NCBI GenBank assembly: GCA_028284045.1
Contig: JANQSN010000005.1
Span: 97,678-161,677, forward strand
Direction: 5' to 3'
DNA: 64,000 bases
Origin: Alphaproteobacteria bacterium
GTDB taxonomy: Bacteria > Pseudomonadota > Alphaproteobacteria > DSM-16000 > Inquilinaceae
Of this stretch, positions 36,323 to 44,914 are shown piece by piece (position 1 is the first letter of the stretch; each line of letters starts with the position of its first letter). The notes beneath the pieces were generated by a model. It was given only the letters and a program-made list of their open reading frames with translations. It searched no databases and was not told the origin of the DNA. The position numbers and the translations under genes were made by a program.

Positions 36323-37495
36323 TCAACCGCGATGATAGCGCGGCGGCACGAAGGGCAGGTCCGCGACGCTGGCGTCGACCGCCCGGCTGCGGCCGGTCAC
36401 GCTGAGGGGGGTGCCGGTCCGCGCCGCCGCGGCGTCGACCAGGGCCATGGCGACCGGGCGCCCGACGCTGGGGCCGAAGCCGCCGCTGGTCACCCGGCCG
36501 ACCGGCTGGCCGCCGGCCTCGACAGTCTGGCCGGCGCGCACCGGCTGGCGGCCTTCCGGCAGCAGGCCGATGCGCCGGCGCGGCGCGCCATCGCTCAGCT
36601 CGCCCAAGATCCGCTCGGCGCCGGGGAAGCCACCTTCGCGTCGGCGCCGGCGGCCGATGCTCCAGGCCAGGCCGGCCTCCACCGGGCTGATGGTCCGGTC
36701 GATGTCCTGGCCGTAGAGGCACAAGCCCGCCTCCAGCCGCAACGTGTCGCGGGCGCCGAGGCCGATCGGCGCCACCTCCGGCTCCGCCAAGAGGCGCCGC
36801 GCCACCGTCTCCGCCTCGTCGGCGGCGACGGAGATCTCGAACCCGTCCTCCCCGGTGTAGCCGGAGCGGCTGATCCAGGCGCCGATGCCGTCCAGCGCCA
36901 GCGCCCGCCATTCCATGAAGCGCATCTCCGCCACCGCCGGTGCGATGCGCGCCAGCACGGCGGCGGCCTGCGGCCCCTGCAGCGCGATCAGCGCCCGCGC
37001 CGGCAGCGGCGTCAGTTGCGCCTGACCGGCCAGCGCGCCGGCGATATGGGCGAAGTCGTCTTCCTTGGTGGCGGCGTTGACCACCAGGAACAGGGCGTCG
37101 TCGCCCCAGTCGTCCAGCGCGTGGGGGGTCGGCCGGGCGACCATCAGGTCGTCGCGGATGCCGCCGTCTTCGGTGGTGAGCTGGGTGTAGCGCATCCGCC
37201 CCGCCCGCAGCTCGCTGAGATCGGCCGGCACCAGCCGTTCCAGCCAGCCGGCGACGCCGCGGCCGGTAAGGATCGCCTGGCCCATATGGCTGACGTCGAA
37301 CAGGCCGGCGGCGGTGCGGGTGTGGTGGTGCTCGGCCAGGATGCCGCGCACCGGCCCGTCGTCGTATTGCAGCGGCATGGCATAGCCGGCAAACGGCACC
37401 AGCCGGCCGCCCAGCGCGCGGTGCAGCCCGGTCAGCGGGGTATCCGTGAGATCGGCGCCGGCCGGCGTGCCGGTGGGCGTATCGGAGTCCGACAT
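36323..37495 (-). CDS. gcvT: Glycine cleavage system T protein (aminomethyltransferase)
   Basis: A 390-residue tetrahydrofolate-dependent aminomethyltransferase that releases ammonia and forms 5,10-methylene-THF. Diagnostic segments are VPFAGYAMPLQYDDG, GLFDVSHMGQ, the catalytic-region SRSGYTGEDGFEI and ARDTLRLEAGLCLYGQDID (key part RDTLRLEAGLCLYG). The ATG at 37495 has GGGAGG about 10 bases upstream. It is the first gene of the operon and is preceded by a tandem glycine riboswitch whose last aptamer ends about 95 bases upstream. The lipoamide dehydrogenase (L-protein) is not encoded here. Confidence 0.97.
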   Translation of the reverse strand: MSDSDTPTGTPAGADLTDTPLTGLHRALGGRLVPFAGYAMPLQYDDGPVRGILAEHHHTRTAAGLFDVSHMGQAILTGRGVAGWLERLVPADLSELRAGRMRYTQLTTEDGGIRDDLMVARPTPHALDDWGDDALFLVVNAATKEDDFAHIAGALAGQAQLTPLPARALIALQGPQAAAVLARIAPAVAEMRFMEWRALALDGIGAWISRSGYTGEDGFEISVAADEAETVARRLLAEPEVAPIGLGARDTLRLEAGLCLYGQDIDRTISPVEAGLAWSIGRRRRREGGFPGAERILGELSDGAPRRRIGLLPEGRQPVRAGQTVEAGGQPVGRVTSGGFGPSVGRPVAMALVDAAAARTGTPLSVTGRSRAVDASVADLPFVPPRYHRG

Positions 37496-37590
37496 GGCGA
37501 GCGAACCTCCCGGGTCTCTGCGACCTCGACCGAGATCGAGACCGACACAAGGGTGAGGGCCGGCCGCCCGCGCGTTTGCCGCGCCGGCAC

Positions 37591-37828
37591 CGGCCTCCCC
37601 GTCTGTCGGAAACCTGAGAGATTGGTCGCAGAGCGCCCGGAGCAACCGGCCGGCCTGGGACTTACCCCGTCGGTGGGGCTGTCGGCCCACTTTCCAGACT
37701 GCGCCTCGACCCGCGGTCCCTGGTGCCTGAGAGTTTCCGGGGAGGTTGCTCCTTCGGCGCCGGCCGTCCGCCGAGGGCCGCGCCCGATACCGGGCTTGCC
37801 TGGCGGCGGCCGATCTCTCCCACGGGCT
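37591..37828 (-). promoter_or_regulatory. Tandem glycine riboswitch controlling gcvT-H-PA-PB
   Basis: Read on the minus strand, the first aptamer begins near 37826 (GTGGGAGAG) and has GGCGCCGAAGGAGCAAC, AACTCTCAGGCACCAGGGAC and CTGGAAAG. The second has GGTTGCTCCGGGCGCTCTG, ATCTCTCAGGTTTCCGACAG and GGGGAGG, ending near 37591. The GCCGAAGGAGCAA and CTCTCAGG segments are the signature of glycine aptamers, and two in tandem are typical. It sits in the leader of gcvT, so it should turn on the operon when glycine is high. The expression platform was not resolved. Confidence 0.93.
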
Positions 37829-37920
37829 TCGTCGGCGCGTCAGATCGGGATGCTACCAGATTGTCGGGGTATGTCTACGACCGCCGGGTCGCGGTCGGGC
37901 CGATCGTGGTAGCGTGCCTC

Positions 37921-38301
37921 ATGGTCGAAGGTCCGTTGCCGACCGGTCTTTGGGTATCCGCCTGCCTGGCGCGTCTGGCGGCCGACGGCCGGTCCGGCTA
38001 TGTGCTGCGCAAGGGACCGCCCCAGGGCGGTGCCCTGATCGTCAAGGTCAGCCGGGTCGCCGTCTCGCCGGACGACGCCGGGCTTGCGCCCTGGGCAGGC
38101 CATGCCCGCGTCTTCAGCCAGGCGCGCGATCTCGATGGCCGGCTGGGCTGGTTGCCGGCCTTCGCCGGCCGCGCGGTGCCCGACGAGGAGGCAGACGCCT
38201 ACATCGCCCGGTCGATCGCGCGGGATCCCGATCTCTGGGTGGTCGAGATCGAGGATCCGGCCGGCCTGAACCCCTTCGAAGGCCCCGAACTGCCGACCTG
38301 A
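37921..38301 (+). CDS. DUF1491 family protein
   Basis: A 126-residue cytoplasmic protein that fits the alphaproteobacterial DUF1491 family: LPTGLWVSACLARL near the start, GYVLRKGPPQGGALIVKV, and the ending DAYIARSIARDPDLWVVEIEDP. Function is unknown. The ATG at 37921 marks the start of homology. It is divergent from the gcv operon, with the riboswitch between, and begins about 90 bases beyond the riboswitch 5' end, so the gcv promoter must overlap or lie close to its upstream region. Confidence 0.85.
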   Translation: MVEGPLPTGLWVSACLARLAADGRSGYVLRKGPPQGGALIVKVSRVAVSPDDAGLAPWAGHARVFSQARDLDGRLGWLPAFAGRAVPDEEADAYIARSIARDPDLWVVEIEDPAGLNPFEGPELPT

Positions 38302-38382
38302 TGCGCAGGTCGCCATCCCGGCGACTGCGGGCCATAGCGGGGTTTTCCCCACGGTTCTCCGGCTCAACGAGTCCCGTCGAGA

Positions 38383-38408
38383 ATGGCCGGGTCAAGCCCG
38401 ACCATGAC
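38383..38408. repeat. Family-D palindromic repeat, second copy
   Basis: ATGGCCGGGTCAAGCCCGACC followed by ATGAC; it matches the copy at 31123-31148 except for one base. It lies between the DUF1491 gene and the convergent small membrane protein gene. Confidence 0.75.
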
Positions 38409-38441
38409 GCAGGGGGTGATGGCGCACGCGAGAGACGTGGT

Positions 38442-38696
38442 TCAGGCGTGCCCCCGGCCGTCGCGGCGGTCCCGGCGCGCCACCCAGATCAGCGACAGCA
38501 CCCAGCCGAGATACAGAAGGTTCACCACCACGAAGATCGGCTGTTTCAGCATGCATTCGAAGGTGCCACAGAACCACTCCACCTTCTGAAACATCAGCGT
38601 GAACGTCTCCAGCGGTTCCAACGCCAATATCAACAAGAAATTATAAAGAAACCAACCGGCAATCACATAGCCGGCCTTCCATAGAAGACTAAACAT
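38442..38696 (-). CDS. Small membrane protein, two TM segments, unknown function
   Basis: An 84-residue protein with hydrophobic segments around GYVIAGWFLYNFLLILAL and FVVVNLLYLGWVLSLIWVA, and two cysteines (FCGTFECM) in the loop between them. The C-terminus is basic (RRDRRDGRGHA). AAGGAGGG lies 4-5 bases before the ATG at 38696, an excellent ribosome binding site. The N-terminal half uses more A/T-ending codons than its neighbours, a possible sign of a different origin. I do not recognise the family. Confidence 0.65.
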   Translation of the reverse strand: MFSLLWKAGYVIAGWFLYNFLLILALEPLETFTLMFQKVEWFCGTFECMLKQPIFVVVNLLYLGWVLSLIWVARRDRRDGRGHA

Positions 38697-38895
38697 GACT
38701 CCCTCCTTCGCCTTCAATTCGGCGACTTGGAGAGCCAACAGTCAAATATTCTGTGACGATACCATCCATGCAATAAATTCAATTGTCCCGCCAAGCGGCC
38801 CACACCCGATCCGCCGTGTGGCGAAGCGTTTCCCTCCCGCCGGCCGAAACCGTAAAGTGCCGACACGAATGGCGCGCGGCGCGGAGAGAGTGGCC

Positions 38896-39921
38896 ATGAG
38901 GATCGAAGTCCTATGCGCGGCGCTGGCGGGGCTGACCGTCGCTGCCGGCCCGGCGTCCTTGCCGACCGCCCAGGCCGCCGATCCGCCGACCGAGGACGGC
39001 AGCGCGGAGGTGGTCTGGCCGCTGCTGGCCGGCGAATGGCAGGGCGACGACGGCAGTTGGCTCCAGATCCGCCAGGACGGCTACACCCACCAGACCGCCC
39101 ATTGGGTGCAGGAGGGCGAGGTCGGGCTGGACGATCCGGGCGTGGAGACCAGCGGCTGCGCGGTCTTCTTCCACCGCCTGACCGGCAAGGCGCTGACCGG
39201 CTTCTATACCGAAATCCGCGACGGGCAGGCGGCCTGGGGGGACATGCAAGACCCGATGCCGCCGACGCTCGCCACCTTGGCGCCGCTCGACGCCTATCCG
39301 GTGATGACGTCCCGCTGCTACGAGGTGGGCTATCACTGGGTGCTGGTCGACGACGACAGCATCGTCCGCTTCGGCACGGGCGAGGGCATGATCGAGCCGG
39401 AGATCGCCTTCACCGCCGATGCCGGCGCCGCACCGCCGCCGGATGACGGGCCCGGGCCGGGGCTGTCCGCCGGCGACATCGCCTATGAGACCGCGCACCG
39501 CTACTGGCTGGGCGGGTGCAGCGCCTGCACCACCGGCGAGTATGCGATGTGCTGGGCGGAAACCGCCGGAGCCGGGGCACCGCGGCTGATCGTCCTGGTG
39601 GACGGCGGCGCGGTGACGTCGGTCTCCGTGCCGACACTGGGCGACGGGGTCAGCGGGGCGGTGCGCCTGGCGATCGACGACGAGCCGCCCTTCCTGGTCG
39701 ATGTCGAGTATTGGGGCCTGGACGGCAGCCTGAACATCGCCCATGTCGACGACATCGCCCGCGTCGTCGACGCCTTCCGCCGCGGCTATACGGTGATCGT
39801 GACGGCGGCGGATCCGGCGCGGCCGGACTACCGACACGCCTATACGCTGATCGGCTTCTCCCAGACGCTGGATGACGTGCTCGCCGCCGCGCCGATGGCA
39901 CCACCTTTCTGCGACTTCTGA
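38896..39921 (+). CDS. Secreted protein of unknown function, IalB-like C-terminal half (weak)
   Basis: A 341-residue exported protein with a signal peptide (LCAALAGLTVAAGPASL, cleavage near AQAAD). The first half (LLAGEWQGDDGSWLQIRQDG, VEYW) reads like a lipocalin-like or ligand-binding beta domain. The second half, with GGCSACTTGEYAMCWAET and a four-strand pattern ending TLIGFSQTLDDVL, vaguely resembles invasion-associated locus B proteins. Paired cysteines suggest disulfides. GGAGAGAG lies about 6 bases before the ATG at 38896. Two hairpins follow it. The family suggestion is weak. Confidence 0.6.
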   Translation: MRIEVLCAALAGLTVAAGPASLPTAQAADPPTEDGSAEVVWPLLAGEWQGDDGSWLQIRQDGYTHQTAHWVQEGEVGLDDPGVETSGCAVFFHRLTGKALTGFYTEIRDGQAAWGDMQDPMPPTLATLAPLDAYPVMTSRCYEVGYHWVLVDDDSIVRFGTGEGMIEPEIAFTADAGAAPPPDDGPGPGLSAGDIAYETAHRYWLGGCSACTTGEYAMCWAETAGAGAPRLIVLVDGGAVTSVSVPTLGDGVSGAVRLAIDDEPPFLVDVEYWGLDGSLNIAHVDDIARVVDAFRRGYTVIVTAADPARPDYRHAYTLIGFSQTLDDVLAAAPMAPPFCDF

Positions 39922-40030
39922 AGCCCCTGAAGATCGCCACGGCCAAGGTGCTGGCAAGGACCGGGCGTCTGTGGGCAGGATCACAGTCGCCGGCCGCCCG
40001 TCGATGTCAGATGCGGGCAACCGATGCCTT

Positions 40031-40082
40031 GAGCGCATTGGGTTGATCCCGGTCAACCCAATGCGCTCTATCACTTTGTTTT
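40031..40082 (+). terminator. Rho-independent terminator with a 16-bp perfect stem
   Basis: GAGCGCATTGGGTTGA (40031-40046) pairs perfectly with TCAACCCAATGCGCTC (40053-40068) around TCCCGG, and the T-rich tail TATCACTTTGTTTT follows. It lies 110 bases after the secreted-protein stop and probably terminates that transcript. A second hairpin follows directly. Confidence 0.75.
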
Positions 40083-40084
40083 GA

Positions 40085-40130
40085 CGCATTTTCCGAGGCG
40101 CCGGGTGAGTCCACCCGGCTCGAAAATGCG
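40085..40130. repeat. Second adjacent hairpin upstream of the next secreted protein
   Basis: CGCATTTTC (40085-40093) pairs with GAAAATGCG (40122-40130) on the outside and GCCGGGTG with CACCCGGC on the inside. It begins 2 bases after the T-tract of the preceding terminator and ends 18 bases before the next start codon, so it could affect translation of the gene at 40149. Confidence 0.6.
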
Positions 40131-40148
40131 CTAGGAGCCGCGATCATC

Positions 40149-40862
40149 ATGCGCCGCCGTCCCGGATTCCCGCGGGGTCTTGCCCTGGTCTTCGCGATCG
40201 CCATCGGGGCCGCTGCCGCCTGGCCGGCACAGGATCGGCTGGTAGCCGACGCCCGCGCCCAGAACGGCCCGCCCCAGGCCGAGATCGCCGACATCGTGAT
40301 CGACGAGGGCACCGGCGAGACGATCAACCAGGATCCGGCCGCCGATTCGCCGGACGCGGCAGCGGACGCGCCGACCGTGCCGCTGGAGGCGTTCTACGGC
40401 GACTGGACGGGCACCGGCGTCGCGGAAGACCAGGACCTCGCCTTCTTCGCGCTGATGGAGCGCGACCTCGACGTCCAGATCGTGGCCGTCGACGGCGGGT
40501 TCCAGGTCTCCTGGCAGACGCTCATCCGCAGCGGCGAGGACACCAGCGATCCGGAGCGGCGGCTCCGCGTCGCCAGCCTGGTCTTCGAGCCCGGCGACCG
40601 GCCGCACCTCTTCCGCGCCCGCAGCAGCGGCGACCTGCTGGCCGGCGAGACGGTGAGCTGGGCGCGGCTGCACGGCCAGACGCTCAGCGTCTACCAGATG
40701 ACCTTGAACGCGCAGGGCGGGCACGAGTTGCTGATCTTCGACCGCCAGTTCGAGGACCTCGACGATCCCGACCGGCTGACCGTGGTCTTCCGCCGCCTCA
40801 CCGACGGCGAGCTGATTCGCGTCGTGCGCGGCCGGCTGTCGCGTGATCCGGCGATCGACTGA
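40149..40862 (+). CDS. Secreted protein of unknown function
   Basis: A 237-residue protein with an N-terminal signal peptide (RRRPGFPRGLALVFAIAIGAAAAWPA) and an acidic linker (DPAADSPDAAADAPT), followed by FYGDWTGTGVAEDQDLAFF and a beta-rich region (VSWQTLIRSGED, LRVASLVF, ETVSWARLHGQTL). The GDWTGTG opening resembles the GEWQGDDG start of the neighbouring secreted protein at 38896, so the two may share a fold. No named family was recognised. It may form a unit with the flavodoxin-like gene 35 bases downstream. Confidence 0.65.
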   Translation: MRRRPGFPRGLALVFAIAIGAAAAWPAQDRLVADARAQNGPPQAEIADIVIDEGTGETINQDPAADSPDAAADAPTVPLEAFYGDWTGTGVAEDQDLAFFALMERDLDVQIVAVDGGFQVSWQTLIRSGEDTSDPERRLRVASLVFEPGDRPHLFRARSSGDLLAGETVSWARLHGQTLSVYQMTLNAQGGHELLIFDRQFEDLDDPDRLTVVFRRLTDGELIRVVRGRLSRDPAID

Positions 40863-40897
40863 GGCATTCGCGGACCAGCGCTTCCGGGGTCGCGCCG

Positions 40898-41365
40898 ATG
40901 GGCAACCGACGCCTGCTGATCGTCGCGCACGCGCCCTCGCCCAACACCGTGGCGTTGCGCGATGCGGCGCTGGCGGGCGCGCGCCATCCGGACATCGAGG
41001 GGGTGGAGGCCACCGCACTGTCGCCGTTCGAGGCGGGGCCGGCCGAGGTCCGCGCCGCCGACGCCCTGCTGCTCGGCACCACGGAGAACCTCGGCTACAT
41101 GAGCGGGGCGCTGAAGGACTTCTTCGACCGGATCTACTATCCCTGCCTGGAGGAGACGCAAGGCCGCCCCTTCGCCGTCTATATCCGGGCCGGCCATGAC
41201 GGCACCGGCACGCGCCGGGCGATCGACAGCATCACGACGGGGCTGTCCTGGCGCCCGGTGCACGACCCGGTGATCTGCCGCGGGGCGTTCGATCCGGGTT
41301 TCGTCGGCCAGGTGCACGATCTCGGCCTGTTCATGGCCGTCGGTCTCGACGCCGCGGTGTTCTGA
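40898..41365 (+). CDS. Flavodoxin-like NAD(P)H oxidoreductase or FMN protein
   Basis: A 155-residue protein with the flavodoxin fold: RRLLIVAHAPSPNT (FMN phosphate loop), DALLLGTTENLGYMSGALKDFFDRIYYP (ends quoted: GTTENLG and ALKDFFDRIYYP) and FAVYIRAGHDGTGTRRAI. GTTENLG-x-MSGALKDFFDR is typical of this family. The electron donor and substrate are unknown. It is 35 bases after the secreted-protein gene and 71 bases before gmhA, so a common transcript is possible. Confidence 0.82.
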   Translation: MGNRRLLIVAHAPSPNTVALRDAALAGARHPDIEGVEATALSPFEAGPAEVRAADALLLGTTENLGYMSGALKDFFDRIYYPCLEETQGRPFAVYIRAGHDGTGTRRAIDSITTGLSWRPVHDPVICRGAFDPGFVGQVHDLGLFMAVGLDAAVF

Positions 41366-41436
41366 GGACCGGCGGTCCGTGCTATGACCGGCGAGGGTGC
41401 CGTGCACCCGCCCCTCTCGTCGTCCGGCCACCCATC

Positions 41437-42030
41437 ATGACCGCTCCGTTCCCGTCCGCCCGCGGGCATCTTGGCGAGATCGCCGAAGAGCACCGGACCG
41501 TGCTGGCGGCGACGGTCGCGGCCTTGGCCGAACCATTTGAGCGGCTGGCGGCGCTGTCGGCGGACGCGGTCGCGGCGGGCGGCAAGCTGCTGTTCTTCGG
41601 CAATGGCGGCAGCGCAGCCGACGCCCAGCATCTGGCGACCGAGCTGACCGTCCGCTTCGAGACGGACCGCCGGGCCCTGCCGGCGCTGGCGCTGACCACC
41701 GACACCTCGACCCTGACGGCGATCGGCAACGATCTCGGCTTCGACGCGCTGTTCGCCCGGCAGATCGAGGCGATCGGCCGCCCCGGGGACGTGGCGATCG
41801 GGCTCACCACCTCCGGGCGCAGCCCCAATGTGCTGCGTGGGTTGGCCGCGGCGCGCGCGGCCGGGTTGACGGCGGCGGCGCTCAGCGGACGCGGCGGCGG
41901 CGATCTCGTCGGGCTGGCCGACCCGCTGCTGGTCGTCCCCGCCGACAGCACCGCCCGCATCCAGGAAATGCACATCCTCTTGGGCCACGCGCTCTGCGGC
42001 GTGTTGGAGGCGCGGTTCGCCGATGGTTGA
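41437..42030 (+). CDS. gmhA: Phosphoheptose isomerase (SIS domain)
   Basis: A 197-residue isomerase converting sedoheptulose 7-phosphate to D-glycero-D-manno-heptose 7-phosphate for lipopolysaccharide core or heptosylated glycan synthesis. The SIS fold shows [18 protein letters not shown] (key part [15 protein letters not shown]) at about residues 53-70 and [14 protein letters not shown] near 128. It also has the metal-site Glu and His of the family in this motif and in [11 protein letters not shown]. The gene overlaps gmhB by 8 bases, so they are cotranslated. The next LPS enzyme (heptose kinase or adenylyltransferase) is not in the window. Confidence 0.94.
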   Translation: MTAPFPSARGHLGEIAEEHRTVLAATVAALAEPFERLAALSADAVAAGGKLLFFGNGGSAADAQHLATELTVRFETDRRALPALALTTDTSTLTAIGNDLGFDALFARQIEAIGRPGDVAIGLTTSGRSPNVLRGLAAARAAGLTAAALSGRGGGDLVGLADPLLVVPADSTARIQEMHILLGHALCGVLEARFADG

Positions 42031-42583
42031 GGCGCCCGCCGCCATCGGCTCGGCAACCGCGCTCCGCCCGGCCGCCTTCCTCGACCGCGACGGCGTCTTG
42101 AACATCGACACCGACTATGTCTGGCGGGCGGAAGAGATCGTCTGGGTGCGCGGTGCCCAGGCCGCCGTTCGGCGGCTGAACCAAGCCGGCTACCTGGTCT
42201 TCGTGGTGACCAACCAATCGGGCATCGGCCGGGGCCGCTATACCGAGGCCGATGTGGCGGTGCTGCACGACTGGATGCAGGGGGAGCTGGCGAAGGCGGG
42301 GGCGGCGATCGACGCCTTCCTGGTGTGCCCGCATCACCCCAACGCCGCGTTGGCGCGCTATCGCGAGGTCTGCGACTGCCGCAAGCCCGCGCCCGGCCTG
42401 ATCCGCCGCGCCATCGCCGGCTGGCCGGTCGACCCGGCTCGCAGCTTCCTGATCGGCGACAAGGACCGCGACCTTGAGGCGGCCGCCCGCGCCGGCCTGC
42501 CCGGCTACGCCTTCCGCGAGGATCAGGACCTCGATGCCCTGGTCGCAGACCTCTTGGCGGCGCCCATCGGCTTGCGCGCCTGA
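42023..42583 (+). CDS. gmhB: D-glycero-D-manno-heptose 1,7-bisphosphate 7-phosphatase
   Basis: A 186-residue HAD-superfamily phosphatase that follows GmhA in heptose synthesis. Motif I is [15 protein letters not shown], with the nucleophile Asp. [11 protein letters not shown] is motif II, and the zinc-binding loop [18 protein letters not shown] (four cysteines and two histidines of the GmhB type) lies near residues 96-115. [16 protein letters not shown] is motif IV. It starts 8 bases inside the gmhA end and ends just before a convergent GDP-fucose synthase gene. Anomer specificity cannot be read from sequence. Confidence 0.94.
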   Translation: MVEAPAAIGSATALRPAAFLDRDGVLNIDTDYVWRAEEIVWVRGAQAAVRRLNQAGYLVFVVTNQSGIGRGRYTEADVAVLHDWMQGELAKAGAAIDAFLVCPHHPNAALARYREVCDCRKPAPGLIRRAIAGWPVDPARSFLIGDKDRDLEAAARAGLPGYAFREDQDLDALVADLLAAPIGLRA

Positions 42584-42592
42584 ACGCGGATC

Positions 42593-43564
42593 TCAGCCGA
42601 CCGCCGGCTGCGGCACGCCGCGCACCGGCTGTCCCCGGGCCAGCCGGTCGCGATACCAGGCATAGGTGGCGGCGATGCCGTCCGCGAGGCCGATGCGCGG
42701 CTGCCAGCCCAGCGCCCGCAGGCGGGCGGAGTCCATGACCTTGCGCGGCGTGCCGTCGGGCCGCGTCGCATCGAACCGCACCGCCCCGCGGTAACCGACG
42801 ATCTCCGCCACCAGCCGGGCGAGATCGGCGATGGCGATCTCCTCGCCCGACCCGACATTGATCGGTCCCGGTTCGGAGAAGCGTTCGGCCAGCAGGACGA
42901 CGGCGTCGGCCAGGTCGTCGGCATGCAGGAATTCCCGCAACGGGGTGCCGCTGCCCCACAGCACCACCTCGTCCAGCCCGCCCGCGCGCGCCTCGTGGAA
43001 GCGGCGGATCAGGGCGGGCAGCACATGGCTGTCCGCCAGATCGAAATTGTCCTGCGGCCCATAGAGATTGGTCGGCATCGCGGAGACGAAGTCGGCGCCA
43101 TGCTGCGCGCGGTAGGCATCGCACAGCTTGATGCCGGCGATCTTGGCGACCGCGTACCACTGATTGGTCGGCTCCAGCGGCCCGGTAAGCAGCGCATCCT
43201 CGCGCATCGGCTGCGCCGCCTCGCGCGGGTAGATGCACGACGAGCCGAGGAAGACCAGCTTGGCCACGCCGTGGCGGTAGGCGGCGTCGATGACGTTCGC
43301 CTCGATCGCCAGGTTGTCGTAGAGGAAGTCGGCCGGACGGGCGGCGTTGGCGCCGATCCCGCCCACGGTCGCCGCGGCGACCACCACCCAGTCGGGTCGG
43401 GCCTCGGCCAACCAGGCTTCGACCGCCGCCTGGCGACGCAGATCGACCGCGCGACGCTCGGCGGTCAGCACCGTGGCGCCGGCCGCCGCCAGCCGGCGGG
43501 CGATGGCGCCGCCGACCAGCCCGGTATGGCCGGCGACCCAGACGCGGCTGCCGGCCACCTTCAT
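42593..43564 (-). CDS. fcl: GDP-L-fucose synthase
   Basis: A 323-residue short-chain-type epimerase/reductase that converts GDP-4-keto-6-deoxy-mannose to GDP-L-fucose with NADPH. VAGHTGLVGGAIARRL is the N-terminal cofactor motif, VGGIGANAARPADFLYDNL and SSCIYPREAAQPMREDALL follow, and the catalytic Tyr/Lys are in NQWYAVAKIAG. The gene lies between the heptose genes and the Ter island on the opposite strand. The preceding enzyme GDP-mannose 4,6-dehydratase is not in the window. Confidence 0.93.
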   Translation of the reverse strand: MKVAGSRVWVAGHTGLVGGAIARRLAAAGATVLTAERRAVDLRRQAAVEAWLAEARPDWVVVAAATVGGIGANAARPADFLYDNLAIEANVIDAAYRHGVAKLVFLGSSCIYPREAAQPMREDALLTGPLEPTNQWYAVAKIAGIKLCDAYRAQHGADFVSAMPTNLYGPQDNFDLADSHVLPALIRRFHEARAGGLDEVVLWGSGTPLREFLHADDLADAVVLLAERFSEPGPINVGSGEEIAIADLARLVAEIVGYRGAVRFDATRPDGTPRKVMDSARLRALGWQPRIGLADGIAATYAWYRDRLARGQPVRGVPQPAVG

Positions 43565-43607
43565 CGGTTGGGCACCGGCCGGGGCTCAGCCGGACTCAGA
43601 GCCGGAC

Positions 43608-44057
43608 TCAGAGGTCGAATTCGGCCGGGTCGAGGCCCATCTCGCGGGCGATCTTGGCGACTACCGCCCGCTCGTCCTCGTCGAACTCGCCGTCGGCCGC
43701 ACCGATCACGCAGCACACACGCACCAGCATCTTCTGCTCGGTCGCATCCTTGACCTTGCCGATCGCCTCATAGGCGGCCATCGGGCCGAAGTCCTTATCC
43801 GACTGGATCTTCTCCGCATATTTGCGGAAGGCGGTCTGCACCTCGTCCACCTTGAAGTTCTTCAGGGCGTCGGACTGGCGGATGAAACCCATCATCTTCT
43901 GGATCTCAGCGCTGTCGATGGTGCCGTCGGCGGCCGCCACCAGCGCGCAGCCGGCGGTCACGCCTTCCATGAAGCTGCGGTTCTTGATCTTGGAAACCTC
44001 GGCGGAGACCGTGTCCCGCACCTTGCTCGTCTTGTCCTTCAACCATGCAAGCGCCAT
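43608..44057 (-). CDS. terB: TerB-family tellurite/stress response protein
   Basis: A 149-residue all-helical cytoplasmic protein with the TerB acidic metal-binding segments ALVAAADGTIDSAEIQKM and VIGAADGEFDEDERAVVAKIA. These two motifs are the diagnostic acidic pairs. TerB is part of the Ter stress system linked to tellurite, phage and DNA-damage phenotypes in other bacteria. It lies on the minus strand with DUF1523 and the TerD-protease gene; the gap of 92 bases and common orientation suggest coregulation. Confidence 0.92.
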   Translation of the reverse strand: MALAWLKDKTSKVRDTVSAEVSKIKNRSFMEGVTAGCALVAAADGTIDSAEIQKMMGFIRQSDALKNFKVDEVQTAFRKYAEKIQSDKDFGPMAAYEAIGKVKDATEQKMLVRVCCVIGAADGEFDEDERAVVAKIAREMGLDPAEFDL

Positions 44058-44149
44058 GGTCCGTTGTCCCTTTCAATTCTACGAACGCATTCGTCTTGGC
44101 CGCGATCCCTCGCGGGGCCGGCAGAGGTGCAGCCTCTACACCATCCGCC

Positions 44150-44788
44150 TCACGACCGCCACGGGTCGTCGCCGCCGGACTTGTTGAGGCTGGCCGCCAG
44201 GTCGTCCGCCGATGTCCGCTCCGCCTCCGCGGCGCGCGCCGCGGCCTCGGCCGCCGCCTGTTCGCGGGCCCGTTCGCGCCGCTGGGCGCGGCCGCGCAAC
44301 CGCAGGACGACGAAGCCGGTCGCGCCGGCCAGCACCACCAGGAAGACGGTGTTGAACAGCGGGAAGTGGCTGGCGTCTTGGGCGGCGCGCTCCAGGCTGG
44401 TGACATTGGGGAACATGTCGAACAGCTCGATACGCCAGCCATAGGTGGTGACCAGCGCGTACTGATCGGCCGGCTCGGCGGAGCTGGAGATCGCCTGCGC
44501 CGTCGCCGCCAGCGTCTCGGAGTTGAACTTGAAGTAAGGCGGGAACCCGAAGCGGGTGTCCTCGTTGCGGAACACCTTGGCCGCACCGCCCAGCGTCTCG
44601 GTATAGATGAAGCTGACGTCGCGCCGCCCGTCCGTGGCGCCGTCGCCTTCGGTGCCGCCGCCCTCGCCTAGAAAGCGGCTCTCGCTGTCGGTGACGCGCA
44701 TCACCTGGCTGGAGGGCAGCGTGTAGTGCAGGAGCGCGGCGACCAGCAGCAGCACGACGGCCAGCGCCCCCCTCTTGACCCATTTCAT
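44150..44788 (-). CDS. DUF1523 family membrane protein
   Basis: A 212-residue protein with one TM segment near the N-terminus (KWVKRGALAVVLLLVAALLHYTLP, about 5-28), an exported middle domain (VMRVTDSESRFLGEG to LFDMFPNVTSL) and a second TM segment (NTVFLVVLAGATGFVVLRL), then an Ala/Glu/Arg-rich cytoplasmic tail. This agrees with DUF1523 as I recall it, where HYTLPSSQVMRV and YFKFNSETL are characteristic. Function unknown. It sits between TerB and the TerD-protease gene, all on the same strand. Confidence 0.78.
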   Translation of the reverse strand: MKWVKRGALAVVLLLVAALLHYTLPSSQVMRVTDSESRFLGEGGGTEGDGATDGRRDVSFIYTETLGGAAKVFRNEDTRFGFPPYFKFNSETLAATAQAISSSAEPADQYALVTTYGWRIELFDMFPNVTSLERAAQDASHFPLFNTVFLVVLAGATGFVVLRLRGRAQRRERAREQAAAEAAARAAEAERTSADDLAASLNKSGGDDPWRS

Positions 44789-44914
44789 CCCGATCGGCTC
44801 CTCAATCTATGGTCCGGGCTGCGGGGGGCGGCAGCCCGCTCGGCCGGTATGGCATGACGGCCCATAGTTGGGCATCGCCCAGCGGCGATGCAACAGCAGG
44901 GGCGCTGTCCGCCT

